Positions 25,336 to 37,010 of a stretch of 64,000 nt of DNA are shown here, one piece after another. The notes beneath the pieces were generated by a model. It was not told the DNA's origin. It saw nothing but the letters and a program-made list of their open reading frames with translations, and ran no database searches. The DNA comes from Taxillus chinensis (lineage: Eukaryota; Streptophyta; Magnoliopsida; Santalales; Loranthaceae). The stretch spans positions 9,420,842 to 9,484,841 of the forward strand of contig CM042084.1 in NCBI GenBank assembly GCA_023512835.1. Direction: 5' to 3'. The position numbers were made by a program, and so were the translations under genes. The first letter of the stretch is position 1, and each line of letters begins with the position of its first letter.

Positions 25336-26500
25336 AACCTCGCTCCTCTCCCTGTGTCTTTGTTGGATATTCACTTACTCAAAGTGCTTACCTGTGTCTT
25401 GACCCCTCCAACAACCGCCTTTACACCTTTCGCCATGTCCGCTTTGTTGAGTCTATCTTTCCCTTTGCCATTTCCACTTCTTCTCTTCCTTGTGCCACTC
25501 CATCTGCTATCTCTGACCGGTGTTCTATGACTCTACCCATCTTCGCCACCTCATCCTCACCTCCTGCCTCTTCCCCTTTATTCCCCCCATCTGCTTCTCC
25601 TGCCCCTAGCCCACCCCGACTTCCCCGCTCCCTCCCTTCCCCTACCAATATTCCTGCCCCAGTGTCTGATACCCCTTCTTGTGCACCTGTACCCACTCCT
25701 CCACCCTCCCCTCGTGGTGTTGTCACTCACTCCAAACATAACATTCACAAACCGATTCAAAAACTGAACCTCACTGGCCAATTCCATCCTCTCCCTCCTG
25801 AACCCACTACTGTTTCCCAAGCTCTCAAAGACCCCAGGTGGCGCCGTGCTATGTCTTCCGAATTTGATGCCTTACTCCGTAATGGAACCTGGGATCTTGT
25901 GCCGTCTCATCCTACTCAGAACTTAGTTGGTTGTAAATGGATTTCCCGTACCAAATCTTCACCAGCTGATTCCATTCCCAGTATAAATCTAGGCTTGTTG
26001 CCAAGGGATTCCACCAACACCCTAGCTTGGACTACACTGAAACCTTTAGTCCTGTCATCAAACCCACCACTATCCGCCTTGTTCTCAGTCTTGCTGTCAG
26101 CCAAGGTTAGCTCCTCCGTCAGCTTGATGTCAACAATGCTTTCCTTTAGGGCACTCTCACTGAGGACGTGTTTATGTCTCAACCTCCCGGTTTTATTGAT
26201 CGTGATCATCCTCATTCTGTTTGCAAGCTCCGCAATGCTATTTATGGCCTCAAACAAGCTTCACGTGCCTGGTATCATGAATTGTGCCAGTTTCTTCTCC
26301 ATCTTGGCTTCACTAATTCCATTGCCGACACGCCCCTATTCATCTTCAACTGTTCTGGTACTCTTCTTTATGTTCTCATTTATGTTGACGACATAATTGT
26401 CACTGGGAATAATGTTGATGCTGCGCAGTCCTTCATCCGCCACCTCTCTCACCGTTTCTCCCTCAAGGATCTTGGCCCTCTCATATTTTTTGGGTGTTGA
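25336..26500 (+). pseudogene. Copia 3 reverse transcriptase
   Basis: The integrase tail (FVGYSLTQSAYLCLD) and a Ser/Pro-rich spacer lead to WRRAMSSEFDALLRNGTWDL and GCKWI (about 25,840-25,940). After a frameshift near 25,950-26,050 come the DVNNAFL segment and [16 protein letters not shown]. The catalytic [11 protein letters not shown] lies at about 26,380-26,410. Stops TAG 26108-26110 (Trp expected) and TAG 26147-26149 (Gln expected) interrupt the frame, and a frameshift follows LKDLGPL near 26,490. Confidence 0.92.
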
Positions 26501-27340
26501 AGTCACCACCCACCCTCATGGTCTTTTTCTCAGTCAAGGTAAGTATATTAATGATCTTCTTTGGCGCACTAATATGGCTGCCGCCAAACCCGCTCCCACA
26601 CCGATCGCCACTCGCCCGATTCTCCAGTTGCACTCTGGTACTCCGTTTGCTCATCCGACCGAGTATTGCGTTGTTGTTGGTAGCCTCTAGTACCTTACCC
26701 TCACCCGCCCTGATATTGCGTACACTGTGAACATGCTCTCTCAGTATATGCATCAGCCGACCAGTGCCCATTGGACTGCCGTCAAGCGTCTCCTGCGCTA
26801 TCTCTGTGGCACCCTTGACCATGGCATCTCCCTTCGCAAATCCTCTTCCTATGCTCTTCATGCCTTCTCTAATGCTGATTGGGCAGGTAATCACGATGAT
26901 TTCACCTCCATCAGTGCTTACCTCATCTATCTTGGCCCTAACCCTATTTCTTGGAGCTCCCGCAAACAACGCACAGTTGCTCGCTCCTCCACTGAGGCTG
27001 AATACCGGGTCGTGGCCTCTACTGTTGCCGAAATTCGTTGGCTTTGTTCCTTCCTTACAGAACTCGGTGTTACTCTTCCTCACCAACCGGTTATTTATTG
27101 TGATAATGTTGGTGCCACCAATCTATGCTCCAATCCAGTCTTTCACTCCCGCATAAAGCATGTTGCCCTTGACTACCACTTTATTTGCGAACAAGTTCAG
27201 GACGATTCCTTGCGGGTGTCCCATGTGTCCGCTTCTGACCAACTTGCTGATGCTCTCACCAAACCCCTTGCTCGTCCACTATTTGATTCTCTCAAGTCCA
27301 AGATCGGACTCACCTCCAGGCCGTCCATCTTGCGGGGGCC
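26501..27340 (+). pseudogene. Copia 3 RNase H
   Basis: [20 protein letters not shown] leads into the connection domain. TAG at 26688-26690 replaces Gln of a GSLQYLTLTRPDIAY motif. From 26727 the frame is open to the LTR: LLRYLCGTLDHGI, NADWAGNHDDFTS, SWSSRKQRTVARSSTEAEYR, YCDNVGATNLCSNPVFHSR, QLADALTKPL. The RNase H end is otherwise intact. Confidence 0.93.
27328..27340 (+). promoter_or_regulatory. Polypurine tract of copia element 3
   Basis: tcttgcgggggcc lies directly before the 3' LTR, at the expected site of plus-strand priming. Confidence 0.8.
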
Positions 27341-27561
27341 TGATAAGGATACACCTAATATGCCAACCAGTCTAATTGAGAGATTGAAGGGATCCTCATA
27401 ATTATATATATTATGTAATAATTATTGTCCCTTTCTTAGATAGTTACTTATTTTATTTACTTCCTTCAATACTCATGTAATTATTATATATGTACCTCTT
27501 CACGTTAATGAGATTGTAGATTCAGAATTCATTTCTTATTTCCAACCTTCAAACCTCTTTA
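27341..27561 (+). repeat. Copia element 3, 3' LTR
   Basis: A 221-bp copy of the 5' LTR. The two differences are C/T in cacgt(c/t)aatg and T/G in gta(t/g)attc. Confidence 0.93.
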
Positions 27562-27566
27562 CTTCT

Positions 27567-29205
27567 AAGGATCGAGATTCTCTTGTTGAATTGAAGGATG
27601 CTAGGGCCACTTTGAGGGTTTTTATTTGCTGGTGAGCAGCAAATTGCTCCCCTCGCAGTGAGAAGCCGTTGCGATGACAGCGCGTCATCACAATGCTTAA
27701 TTTGATGGTTTGATAAATAAAATGCAGATTTTTACCGTCATTTTGAAGGAAAACGAACACATAAGTCAATATCGTTATTTCAAAATTTAATATATTCTCT
27801 TATTTTAATGCTATACGTTTATGCTAAATTTCTTAAATTTACTAATATATGCATTGTATTGAATTGATTTTACTTTTTGTCTATATTGGCATATTATAAA
27901 TTACAATATAAAATTTTCATATAAAAATTTATATATTATCAATGCTTGTCACCTTGACACTTTAACAATCTTGATTTTTGTTAAATATATTGATAATTTA
28001 TGTATTTATAAATCATTTCTTTGTAGATTAACGGATGTAAGTAATAACTCTAATTAGCTATTATCTTTTGCACTCATATTTTATTATTAATTGATGAGAC
28101 AATTCTTAAGGCTTTGACAAGGCATGTCGATCATACCATTATACTGGCCGCATGTTAACTTTGCTTGAGCGATCACATCATTGAAGCTAATTATCATAAA
28201 CTACCCAGGTAAAACGGGTTATACAACAATCTCATAATTAAATATCACGTTTTATTGTCCCACCAAAAGTTGATGCGATATGTTCTAACACGTTTAGAGA
28301 ACGCCCCGCATGGCCAAGGCATCCTAATATAGCAAGAGAAAAAAAAAATGAAGATGAGTTTTTCTCACCGTCCAAACAAACCCAGCGCGTGATTCGCACT
28401 CCCATTTAATCCAAATAGATGAAAACACAGGCGTGCTAGGAGTCTTCGATAATTATCCAATAATTTGGAATAATCATTATCTTGGTAAATAAAGTCTGAG
28501 ACACCGTGAATGAAAATCCAACCGAGCTAGAAGTCTTTAATAATTGTATTTATCCAAGAACTTTAAGTGGACTTTTATGTTATTAATTGAAGACCTTTTT
28601 TGGCACCACATATTAAAGTAATTTTTAATTTTTCACCACTACTTTATCGTTAACATTGTGCGATATATAAATTTTTTTGGTATGTATTTGTGAAATATTT
28701 ATATAAACCCACCCACCCATTCGCGCTATTCTACATGCAAAGCTTGTTTTCGCCAAACCTCCTTCTCCTCGTGTTCGACGCATTAAAACACAGGTGTGTT
28801 GTTTTCTTTTATATTTTTATATCCTTTTTTGGCTGTTTTGTTTTACCCCACAGTGATGAATGCATGCATAAATAACGACATTCACGGTTTCACATATACA
28901 CAAATCGGTCATTAAATAATTGTATTGTATTGTATCGGTATTGTGTCCTCCCAAAATATATGAGCATATCAGGAGCTTCTTTGAAAAAGAAAAAAAATGA
29001 ATATGTAGTATACATGCAGCAAAAACTTATATGCGTGTGTATTTAATTATTTTTATACTAATAATCATGTACATGACGGAGATTTACATGTATACTAGAA
29101 TTCTTTGAACACTTACGAATTCAGTTCTCTTGTTTTATCATAATTGTCCCAATATGAATCCTCCCTCTCTCCATATAAAGTTGCCATATTAGAAGATCAA
29201 TTTCA

Positions 29206-29238
<33 letters not shown>

Positions 29239-29631
29239 TAATGATTAGCTTGTGTAATGTACGGCCCAGTTAAATTATTTAACTAGAATAATGCTTAGTT
29301 AGGACAAATGGAAAAATTCGCAATTTTCAGTTATCATATTTGCAAGTTGCAACACTAAAATAATTTCATAAATATTTCAAGTTAAAAATTTTCAGAAGCT
29401 AAGGCTAAAAGTGCATGTTGACACTTTAAAAAACACAAAATTTCGAAATTTTAAAAAATATGTAAGATCCTCAATTCTGCTGATCAAATAACATGTGATA
29501 AAATGTATCAAGTTTGAGTACAGTTTAATTTTTTTTTGAAATTTTGTAAGTTTATGCTCTTTTATCATGAAATTTTGAAAGATTTTAATTTTAGTATATA
29601 AAAAGTTATTTGCATGGAGAGTGTACATTTA
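27567..29631. other. AT-rich intergenic DNA
   Basis: No gene with recognisable domains. A minus frame at 27536-27769 crosses the LTR end and is unlikely to be real. (TC)n/(AC)n short tracts lie near 29205-29240. Confidence 0.4.
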
Positions 29632-29847
29632 GGGTATGTTTGTTTTGTAAGTTTTCTGTTATCATTTAAAAAAATGATAGATATTTTTGAATATATAAAA
29701 TATAAAACTAAAAATAATAAAATATTATTTTTATTCAAAAAGTAAAAATAAATTTTTATTTTTTTTTATTTTTTTTATTTTCTGTGCTTGAAAACCGTTA
29801 TCATATTTAAAAAATAAAAACATAAAACAGCACAACCGAACATATAC
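29632..29847. mobile_element. Possible MITE with GGGTATGTTTG terminus
   Basis: The left end gggtatgtttgttttg is loosely complementary to the right end cacaaccgaacatatac over about 15 bases. About 200 bp of AT-rich, non-coding DNA lies between. The layout fits a MITE, but the termini are imperfect and no clear target duplication is seen. Confidence 0.35.
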
Positions 29848-31002
29848 TTATATTTTGAAAATTTAGCATGCAACCTTTTTTTTTAAAATTTCCTTTATTA
29901 ATATTACCCCTTAATTACTTGAAATGTTAGGTTTCAAATTTTATTTACTATGGCTTTACTTTCATTAAATTTTACTTTCTATTAGTTGAACGAATATGCA
30001 GCAAACAACATTTTTCAATCACAAAAAAATTCAATACTAAAATTTGTTAAGAGTAAAATAGACATAATTAGTCTTACATTTATTGGTAACTACAGTAATA
30101 GTTGGGTGTGACTACAATCAGCCTCCATCCAATATTATTAGCATGTTTTCAAAATGAAATTCTGAATTAAAAATAAAATCGATTGAAATGATAAATAATG
30201 TTTGACGCACTTGTTTTTGCTTTTGTTTTTGAAAATATATTTCTTTTTAAAACAATATGTTGAAATAATTTAAAACTATTTATAAGTAGTATAAATTCAG
30301 AATTATAATTTTTAAAAGCAATTGTGTTTTAAAAAATAATATAGACATACCATAGACTAAAATTTTTGTGTTTTGAAATTCAATCCAAACCTTTTATGAA
30401 ACTTAATTAATTAATTTTATTTTTTCTTTATTTATTTTGCTTTATTACATTAGCCTATCATATTTTTACTTCTTAAATTTTATATTCTTTTAAAAATACA
30501 TGCTTCTACTAAATTCAAACCAAATTATAGTTTTGTAATGTATAACCTATGGCTTTGAACAAATTTGTCGATATAATGTATTTGGGTTGAAATTGTTTGA
30601 TTTTGCCAGAGTAAGTTTTGATGTGTAAATTAAACTCTGTTTTATTTTTATAAATGAATGATGATGCAATTTGTCAAACTATATTATATCGACCGTTTTA
30701 TGAAATTGACAAACTAATCGACCGTATGTCTCAGTTCATATATTATTGACCGTATAAATTACACAGTTTAAATAAAAACTAATTGCGTAAAGCTTAGTTA
30801 GTTTAGAAGGCTAAATCATAACTTTAAGAAAACTTATTTCAAACCATATTTTAGTTTTTGCAAAACAGACATGTGTCACACATATGAGAGTATATCTTGG
30901 GTACGTCGCAGGGGGCCGTTGCACACCGGGGTAGATGGAGGATGACATTTGAAGGAGAACCGTTTTTAAAAAACTAAGTGTAGAGCACTAATGGATGATC
31001 AA
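29848..31002. other. AT-rich intergenic DNA
   Basis: No gene, RNA gene or bounded repeat recognised. Confidence 0.4.
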
Positions 31003-31004
31003 TG

Positions 31005-31024
31005 AACCACCACCACAAATTAGT

Positions 31025-31095
<71 letters not shown>

Positions 31096-31190
31096 TACAT
31101 ACATATAACCACCACCACAAATTAGCCCTCATATTATATACATATATATATGTATATATATGTATATATATATGTGTGTGTGTCAGTGTC
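31005..31190. repeat. (AT)n microsatellite with duplicated flank
   Basis: An (AT)n tract of about 62 bp (31029-31090) is followed by AT/GT-rich repeats to about 31180. The 19-bp phrase aaccaccaccacaaattag occurs before the tract (31005-31023) and after it (31107-31125), so the block looks like a local duplication around the microsatellite. Frames across it are artefacts. Confidence 0.9.
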
Positions 31191-32097
31191 AATATATATC
31201 TCAGTTCATATATTTATATTTGTAGGTACGTCTGTATATATATCTGAGCTAATTACTAGTATGATAGGCTCCAACAAAGTCAACGTAATTGATTATTTTG
31301 CGATATATTTAAAATTTTAAATCCGTGAGATCGGATCCTGGCCAAACCAGGAGCCCCCCCGGTCCAATGGATTCCAGAAATGCATATAAAAGAAGAATAC
31401 TAAGCCCGGTTTTTAAGGAAGCCAATAAACGAGCAGAATTTTATTATCATTACTATTTATTGGATTGACTTAACTTAAATACAATCACAAAAATTTATAT
31501 TGCGCTCAAAATAAAGAAGAAAAAATAAGGCAGGTTTTGGCTTTTGACAGGGGTGCAGAGTTTATGGCCGTATCTGTGTACCTGAACCTGACAAATAACA
31601 CTTCAAAAAAAAAAAGGATGTCTTTTTATTTTGCTAGATTTGCTAATATTGACAAGTTTGTTTTTTGTTTTTATGTATTTTAATTTTGTAGATTCACTTT
31701 AGTGAATCTAGACCATTATAAACACATGTCAACCCAAAAAAATGTGGGTTACTTTATTACCATACAAATTACAAACGGACTCAGTCAAGAAGAGATGATA
31801 CCATTCTTCTGCATTGTGGGTACTGTCGGCCTTCAATGGCAGGTTTGACAAGGGGGGTGCTTAAATTTTCAGCTTGAACACGAATAGTCAAACACCATTT
31901 TGGTGTATATATATATATAATCCCATTTTCAGTCAAACAATGAAAAACTGTAGTCAAAGAAGATCAAAATAGCTGCAGGAGGCTGGCTTGACTATCACAC
32001 AAAAGATTATCAATTCCAGCACTCACTGCTGCGGTTCCTAGAATGGTCCTAGAGAACAATTTGGTTCAGCTTTTTCTTCCACCGTTCTGTCCAGGAT

Positions 32098-32103
32098 CAC
32101 GTG
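32098..32103. promoter_or_regulatory. G-box CACGTG
   Basis: A palindromic G-box about 38 bp upstream of the invertase TATA box, inside gatCACGTGaag. G-boxes are bound by plant bZIP and bHLH factors; a role in this gene is inference. Confidence 0.5.
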
Positions 32104-32139
32104 AAGAAAAGTCAACTTCAATTTCACCCACCTTATCCT

Positions 32140-32149
32140 CTATATAAGT
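32140..32149 (+). promoter_or_regulatory. TATA box of the invertase gene
   Basis: ctatataagt lies 78-87 bp before the ATG at 32227, leaving room for a leader of about 50 bp. Confidence 0.75.
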
Positions 32150-32226
32150 ACTAGTACATATAAGCTATGTACCCTTATCTTCTCATTAAACCCAAATCTT
32201 TCTAGTGCAGATCTATTAACAGAGTC

Positions 32227-34660
32227 ATGGCATTGGCATTGGCATTGCCTTCAATGTGGCTCACATTATGGGTGATCTCTTTCCTCAGCCATGGTAGTTT
32301 TCTTCAGATTGAGGCTTCCCACCATGCCCAGAGAAGCCTTCAAGATGTTCAACGAGAACCTTCGACTCTAAACCAGCCTTACAGGACCTCTTATCATTTC
32401 CAGCCCCTCAAGAACTGGATGAACGGTAATTCAGCTTATTACGATTTTTTCCAATTTTCACTTTCTTTGTTCCTCTAGCTCTTCATTTTCCAAGCATCTC
32501 TGTTATTATAATTATTAATTATTATGATCATTTAAACATCTCTCTCTGATTTCCTGTTTGATTGTCACATGATGTGGAATGGACTAAACGGGTTGGTTGG
32601 GGGGATTCACAGATCCAAATGGTGAGTTCTTAGATTTAGAACTTGTATATTTTAGTTGCATCTAAAGTGGTGGACCCAAACTCACCTTTTTTTTTTTTGG
32701 TTTTCAGGGCCAATGATATACAAGGGAATTTACCATCTGTTCTACCAATACAACCCAAAAGGTGCAATCTGGGGCAACATTGTATGGGCTCACTCGACGT
32801 CCACAGATCTCATCAACTGGATCGGGCATGAAAACGCTATCTTCCCATCGCAGCCATCTGATATCAATGGCTGCTGGTCAGGCTCAGCCACCATCCTTCC
32901 TGGAGGCAAGCCAATCATTCTGTACACGGGAATTGACCCAAACAACCATCAGGTCCAAAATCTGGCCGTGCCCAAAAACGCCTCTGACCCATTCCTCAGA
33001 GAATGGACCAAACCCAGTTTTAACCCACTAATGGAGCCGAACCCAACAAACAAGATCAATGCAAGCTCCTTTAGGGACCCAACCACTGCCTGGCTTGGCC
33101 CTGATGGAAGGTGGAGAGTGATAGTTGGCAGCAAGCGGAGCCACCGGGGAGTGGCGATTCTATACAGAAGCAAAGGATTCAAAGACCTTTGGCATTGGAC
33201 CGAGGCCAAGCACCCCCTTGATTCAGCTGCAAAGACTGGAATGTGGGAATGTCCGGACTTTTATCCCGTCCTGACTACCGGCCAGACCGGCGTTGACACA
33301 TCTTTGTATGGTTTGGGGGTCAAACATGTGCTCAAGAAAAGTCTGGATGATACCAAGCATGAAAGCTACACACTTGGGACTTATGATCTGCTCAAGGACA
33401 GGTTTGTCCCTGATGAGGGGTCTGTAGAGGGAGACAAAGGGTTGAGGTATGATTACGGGAAGTTCTACGCTTCCAAGACCTTTTTTGATAGTTCCAAGGA
33501 CAGGAGGATATTGTGGGGTTGGATTAATGAGTCATCCACCGAAGCAGATGATATCAAGAAGGGATGGTCCGGAATTCAGGTAATGACGGTTTAGTTTTGC
33601 TTGTTGAGTCCACTAATGGCCCATTTGGATTATAATTATCTAAACGAGTTCAATCGATTGAACTATTTTGCAGGCAATACCAAGGAGCATTTGGCTTGAT
33701 ATGTCTGGGAAACAATTGGTACAATGGCCTATTGCTGAGATTGAAAAGCTTCGAACAAACCCAGTAAATCTACAGGGAAAGGTTCTTAAAGCAGGATCAA
33801 TGCTCAAAATCTCTAACATTACAGCTGCACAGGTGCGTTGCTTGATCATGATTCGGGTCATTTTGGCCCATCACAATTACCAAGTGATTTTTTTTTTGTT
33901 TCCCGTAACAACTAACAAACAACTATAGCTATAAATAAATGGTCCTACTTTTTATTTTGGTGGTATTAATTTACAGGCAGACGTGGAGGCGTGGTTCGAC
34001 ATAGAAGGGTATGAGAAGGCAGAGGAGATGGACCCAAGTTGGACCGACCCCCAACAGCTTTGTACCAAAAATGGTGCCACGGTGAAAGGTGAGATAGGGC
34101 CTTTTGGGCTGCTGGTCCTGGCCTCCGAGGGTCTGGAAGAATACACGGCAGTCTACTTCAGAATTTTCAAAGTCCATTCCAAACATGTCCTCCTCATGTG
34201 CAGTGACCAAAGCAGGTCCTCTCTCTCGCGCTGCCTTAATGGCTGTCATTTCTTTATTCACCACATGAACCTTGAACCTTAAAAAACTTTTGCTGTATTT
34301 ATTGGTATCATCAGATCTTCACTCAATGAGGATAATGACAAAACTACCTATGGAGCTTTTGTGGACCTGGATCCTACTCGGCAGAAAGTGTCTCTGAGGA
34401 CCTTGGTAGGTTATCTTTTGATAATGATGTTTTCTTTTTTTTCCATGTACTTTTTATATTATCACGTGGTAAGTATGAATGCAATTTGAAACATTCATTG
34501 CATGCATGGTAGGATTGTGACTTTTAATATTAATTAATATTTGGACCATTAATGCATGAAAAGGTCAGCGTTGGATTTCTCTCCTGAAATATTTACTGGA
34601 TCAATATTAATACAACTAACTATGGGATTATGAAAGGGTGCTGATTGTTAGTCTATTTTA

Positions 34661-34703
<43 letters not shown>

Positions 34704-34920
34704 TTTATCTAACTCCGTTAAGTTTCATAACCTTTTGCAGATTGATCACTCTGTAGTAGAGAGCTTTGCAGGAGAGGGAAAAACATGCATCACAGCTAGG
34801 GTATATCCTACTTTGGCCATTGATGATAGTGCCCACCTGTATGCCTTCAACCATGGAAATCAGAGTGTAGGGATCTCAAAGCTCAGTGCTTGGAGCATGA
34901 AAAAAGCCAAAATCAATTGA
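32227..34920 (+). CDS. Cell-wall acid invertase (beta-fructofuranosidase, GH32)
   Basis: Hydrolyses sucrose to glucose and fructose in the apoplast. Exons, all with GT-AG borders and kept phase: 32227-32425, 32613-32621, 32708-33579, 33674-33832, 33977-34215, 34315-34405, 34741-34920 (1749 nt, 582 residues). The 9-nt second exon encodes the centre of NDPNG (residues 66-70, Asp67 the nucleophile), a hallmark of plant acid invertases. FRDP (191-194) is the transition-state Asp box; WECPDF (249-254) holds the acid/base Glu250. Pro252 after Cys marks cell-wall enzymes, since vacuolar ones usually have Val. Residues 1 to about 30 form a hydrophobic signal peptide. The N-terminal beta-propeller is followed by a beta-sandwich from about residue 400. 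Length is normal for the family and no defects were seen. The start is the only upstream Met and is well placed after the TATA box. Confidence 0.97.
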
Positions 34921-34977
34921 GAAGCTCATCAAGGAATGAGTAACAGACAGCCATATTCTTGAATTTCGATGTACTAC

Positions 34978-34983
34978 AATAAA
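34978..34983 (+). terminator. Polyadenylation signal AATAAA of the invertase gene
   Basis: A canonical AATAAA 58 bp after the stop codon. Confidence 0.55.
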
Positions 34984-34999
34984 TTACCACATCAACACA

Positions 35000-35519
35000 C
35001 ACACATGTATATTTTTGTTCCCCTAGCCCTGTTTTTCCATGGAGTCCTTTTATTTTATATTGATCGAAACATGGATACTTGAAAATCTTTTCATTGTGAC
35101 TAATTTGGGCAACCCAACACATATACGGCAATACCCACAAACAAAAGAAGACTGAAAATATTTATTCCAAACAAAAATGACCCAACAAATTTCGATACTG
35201 CCATATAATGGAGGGTGATGACAAACAACTTGACTAGACTGCAGCTTGTGATATTGAACAGAAGAACAAAAACATCAGGTTTTTTAATATTACATCCTAT
35301 TGTTACGGTAGGTTTTGAATCCTCCGCTTATAACTTCAGCTTTATCAGATCTTACTTTCTACTAGTTTAACTAGACCCGCGCGTGAGATGCCTGCTATAA
35401 TTTTCATATGTTATTTTCTGCATATCTTCATCTTCATTGTCTATATTTTTAAAACCGTTCACTCTTCCCTATTAATAAACAATGAGTATTGAGTCAGATG
35501 AATAAGAAGGATGGTGGCG
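35000..35519. other. Invertase downstream region
   Basis: A short minus frame (34913-35140) has no recognisable product. AT-rich, no gene seen. Confidence 0.4.
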
Positions 35520-35859
35520 TAGCATAATATCAACACATCACACGGCTAATATTGCGAAATGTCACCATCCAACTACAAATTTGATTGATTGATTCAACTA
35601 AAAATATTTATATAGGAATAATTTTATCTCACGTAATTAATGATTCAAATGAATAAAAGGAAGTCTATAACTAGAGAGATTCTTTTTAAAAGCTATCAAA
35701 AATTACTATATTGACACACATTGAATATTTCCAGCCAACATTGATTGGGTTGAATATAAAGAGTGAAATTAAACCCAAAATCATGATTCATGACTTGTGA
35801 TATCTAATTTTTAAGAAAATGAAGAGTGAAGTATAGTGCTACCAAGCACTTCATTAGTC

Positions 35860-36057
35860 TTTTTTTATAATGAGTATTCGCAGTCCAAGTCACCTCTCAA
35901 ACTTCACAAATGGGCTATTGCCCGGAAGGCTCCATTATCCCATGTGGGCATCGATGTAAGTTGAGAGGAAATTTCATAGCGCTAACAATGAAAATCAAAC
36001 TCGAGACCTTCCACAGGACATGACACGCTCCTTATCAACTGGCCACACTCATGGGAC
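35860..36057 (-). mobile_element. tRNA-derived SINE, copy 1
   Basis: On minus it starts AGTCCCATGAGTGTGGCCAG, has a box A-like TGGCCAGTTG and, 43 bp further, a box B-like GAGTTTGATTTTC, and ends in an A-run (plus T-run 35860-35866). It is flanked by a perfect 9-bp direct repeat TTAGTCTTT (35854-35862 and 36058-36066, the first overlapping the A tail). These are the marks of a polymerase III SINE inserted by LINE machinery. The family was not identified. Confidence 0.7.
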
Positions 36058-36117
36058 TTAGTCTTTATTGCACTATCGAAAAATGTCAGGTACTCTTTTA
36101 TCTGCAAGATAATAATT

Positions 36118-36222
36118 TAATACATGTAACAACTAAGCTATAACATTTCAATTCAACCTAAATGTTTTTTAATACATGTAACAACTAAGCTATAACATTC
36201 CAATTCAACCTAAATGTTTTTT
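36118..36222. repeat. 52-bp tandem repeat, two copies
   Basis: aatacatgtaacaactaagc begins both units at about 36118 and 36170; the units differ at about one base. A more divergent third copy lies in unit 2 near 36875-36925. Confidence 0.9.
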
Positions 36223-36325
36223 ATTCACATCGTGGTCCACTCCAGCCTCACTTTTATCCTCTTTTCAAATACAATTCCATCTGAAAAATATACGGTAAAG
36301 AAATTTAACCAAATAATTTTATTTA

Positions 36326-37010
36326 GATTATCCGCAATATCAATAACACATCACATGGGTGATATTGTGAAACGTCACTATCTGACTACGAATTTGATTG
36401 ATTCATTTGGCTAAAAATATTTATATAAAAATAATTTTATCCCAGGTAATTAATAATTCGCATGAATGAAAGAAAGTCTAATATAACTAGAGAGATTTGT
36501 TTTTAAAATTTCCCAAAAATTACTATATTGACACATTGAATATTTCAAGCCAACATTGATAGGGTTGAGTATAAAGAGTGAAATTGAGCCCAAAATCACG
36601 ATTCATGACTTGTGATCTCCAATTTTTAAGAAAATGAAGAGTGAGATGCAGTGTTACCAAGCACTTCATTAGTATTTTTTTTTATAACAAGTGTTTACGG
36701 TTTGAGCTAGCTCTTATGTAGCACAATCGAACTGGTGAGCAATGGAAATTAAACTTGAGACCTCCCATGGGACACCAGATGCTCCCTACCAACTAGCCAC
36801 ACTTGTGGGGTTTCATTTGTCTTCATTACATTATGGAAGAATGTTAGGTACTCTTTTATTTGCAAGATTGTAATTCAATACATGTAACAAGTAAGCTACA
36901 ACATCACAATTCAACATATAATAGTATTTTTTTATCTCTTTTTCAAATGCAACAACTTCATCTAAAAAAATGTGATAAAGAAATTTAGCCGAATGATTTT
37001 ATCCGGATTA
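36326..37010. repeat. Segmental duplication, unit 2
   Basis: Divergent second copy of unit 1, with the SINE at the corresponding place and one copy of the 52-bp repeat. Confidence 0.8.
36674..36815 (-). mobile_element. tRNA-derived SINE, copy 2 (internally deleted)
   Basis: On minus it has a good box A, TGGCTAGTTGGTAGGGAGC, and a box B-like AAGTTTAATTTCC. Its 3' A-run is at plus 36675-36682. It sits at the same place in unit 2 as copy 1 in unit 1 but lacks about 60 bp near the 3' part. Confidence 0.65.

Larger units (their letters stand above)
22890..27561 (+). mobile_element. Ty1/copia retrotransposon 3 (complete, Ale/Retrofit-like)
   Basis: A 4.67-kb element with 221-bp LTRs (22890-23110, 27341-27561) that differ at two positions, a CTTCT target duplication, a PBS complementary to initiator Met-tRNA and a G-rich polypurine tract. 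The internal order is gag, zinc knuckle, protease, integrase, RT, RNase H. The small size, short LTRs and gag type fit the Ale/Retrofit lineage (inference). Young LTRs contrast with a coding region broken by nonsense codons at 24901, 26108, 26147 and 26688 and by several frameshifts. Confidence 0.96.
35520..36325. repeat. Segmental duplication, unit 1
   Basis: Matches 36326-37010 in direct orientation, with about 80-85% similarity judged by eye. Shared phrases include ttgactaaaaatatttatata, ctatattgacaca(ca)ttgaatattt, ccaacattga, gatgaagagtgaa and ggtactctttta. It includes a SINE and two copies of a 52-bp sub-repeat. Confidence 0.8.

Noticed and set aside
25421..27086. Minus-strand frames inside copia 3
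   Set aside because: Antisense shadows of RT and RNase H.
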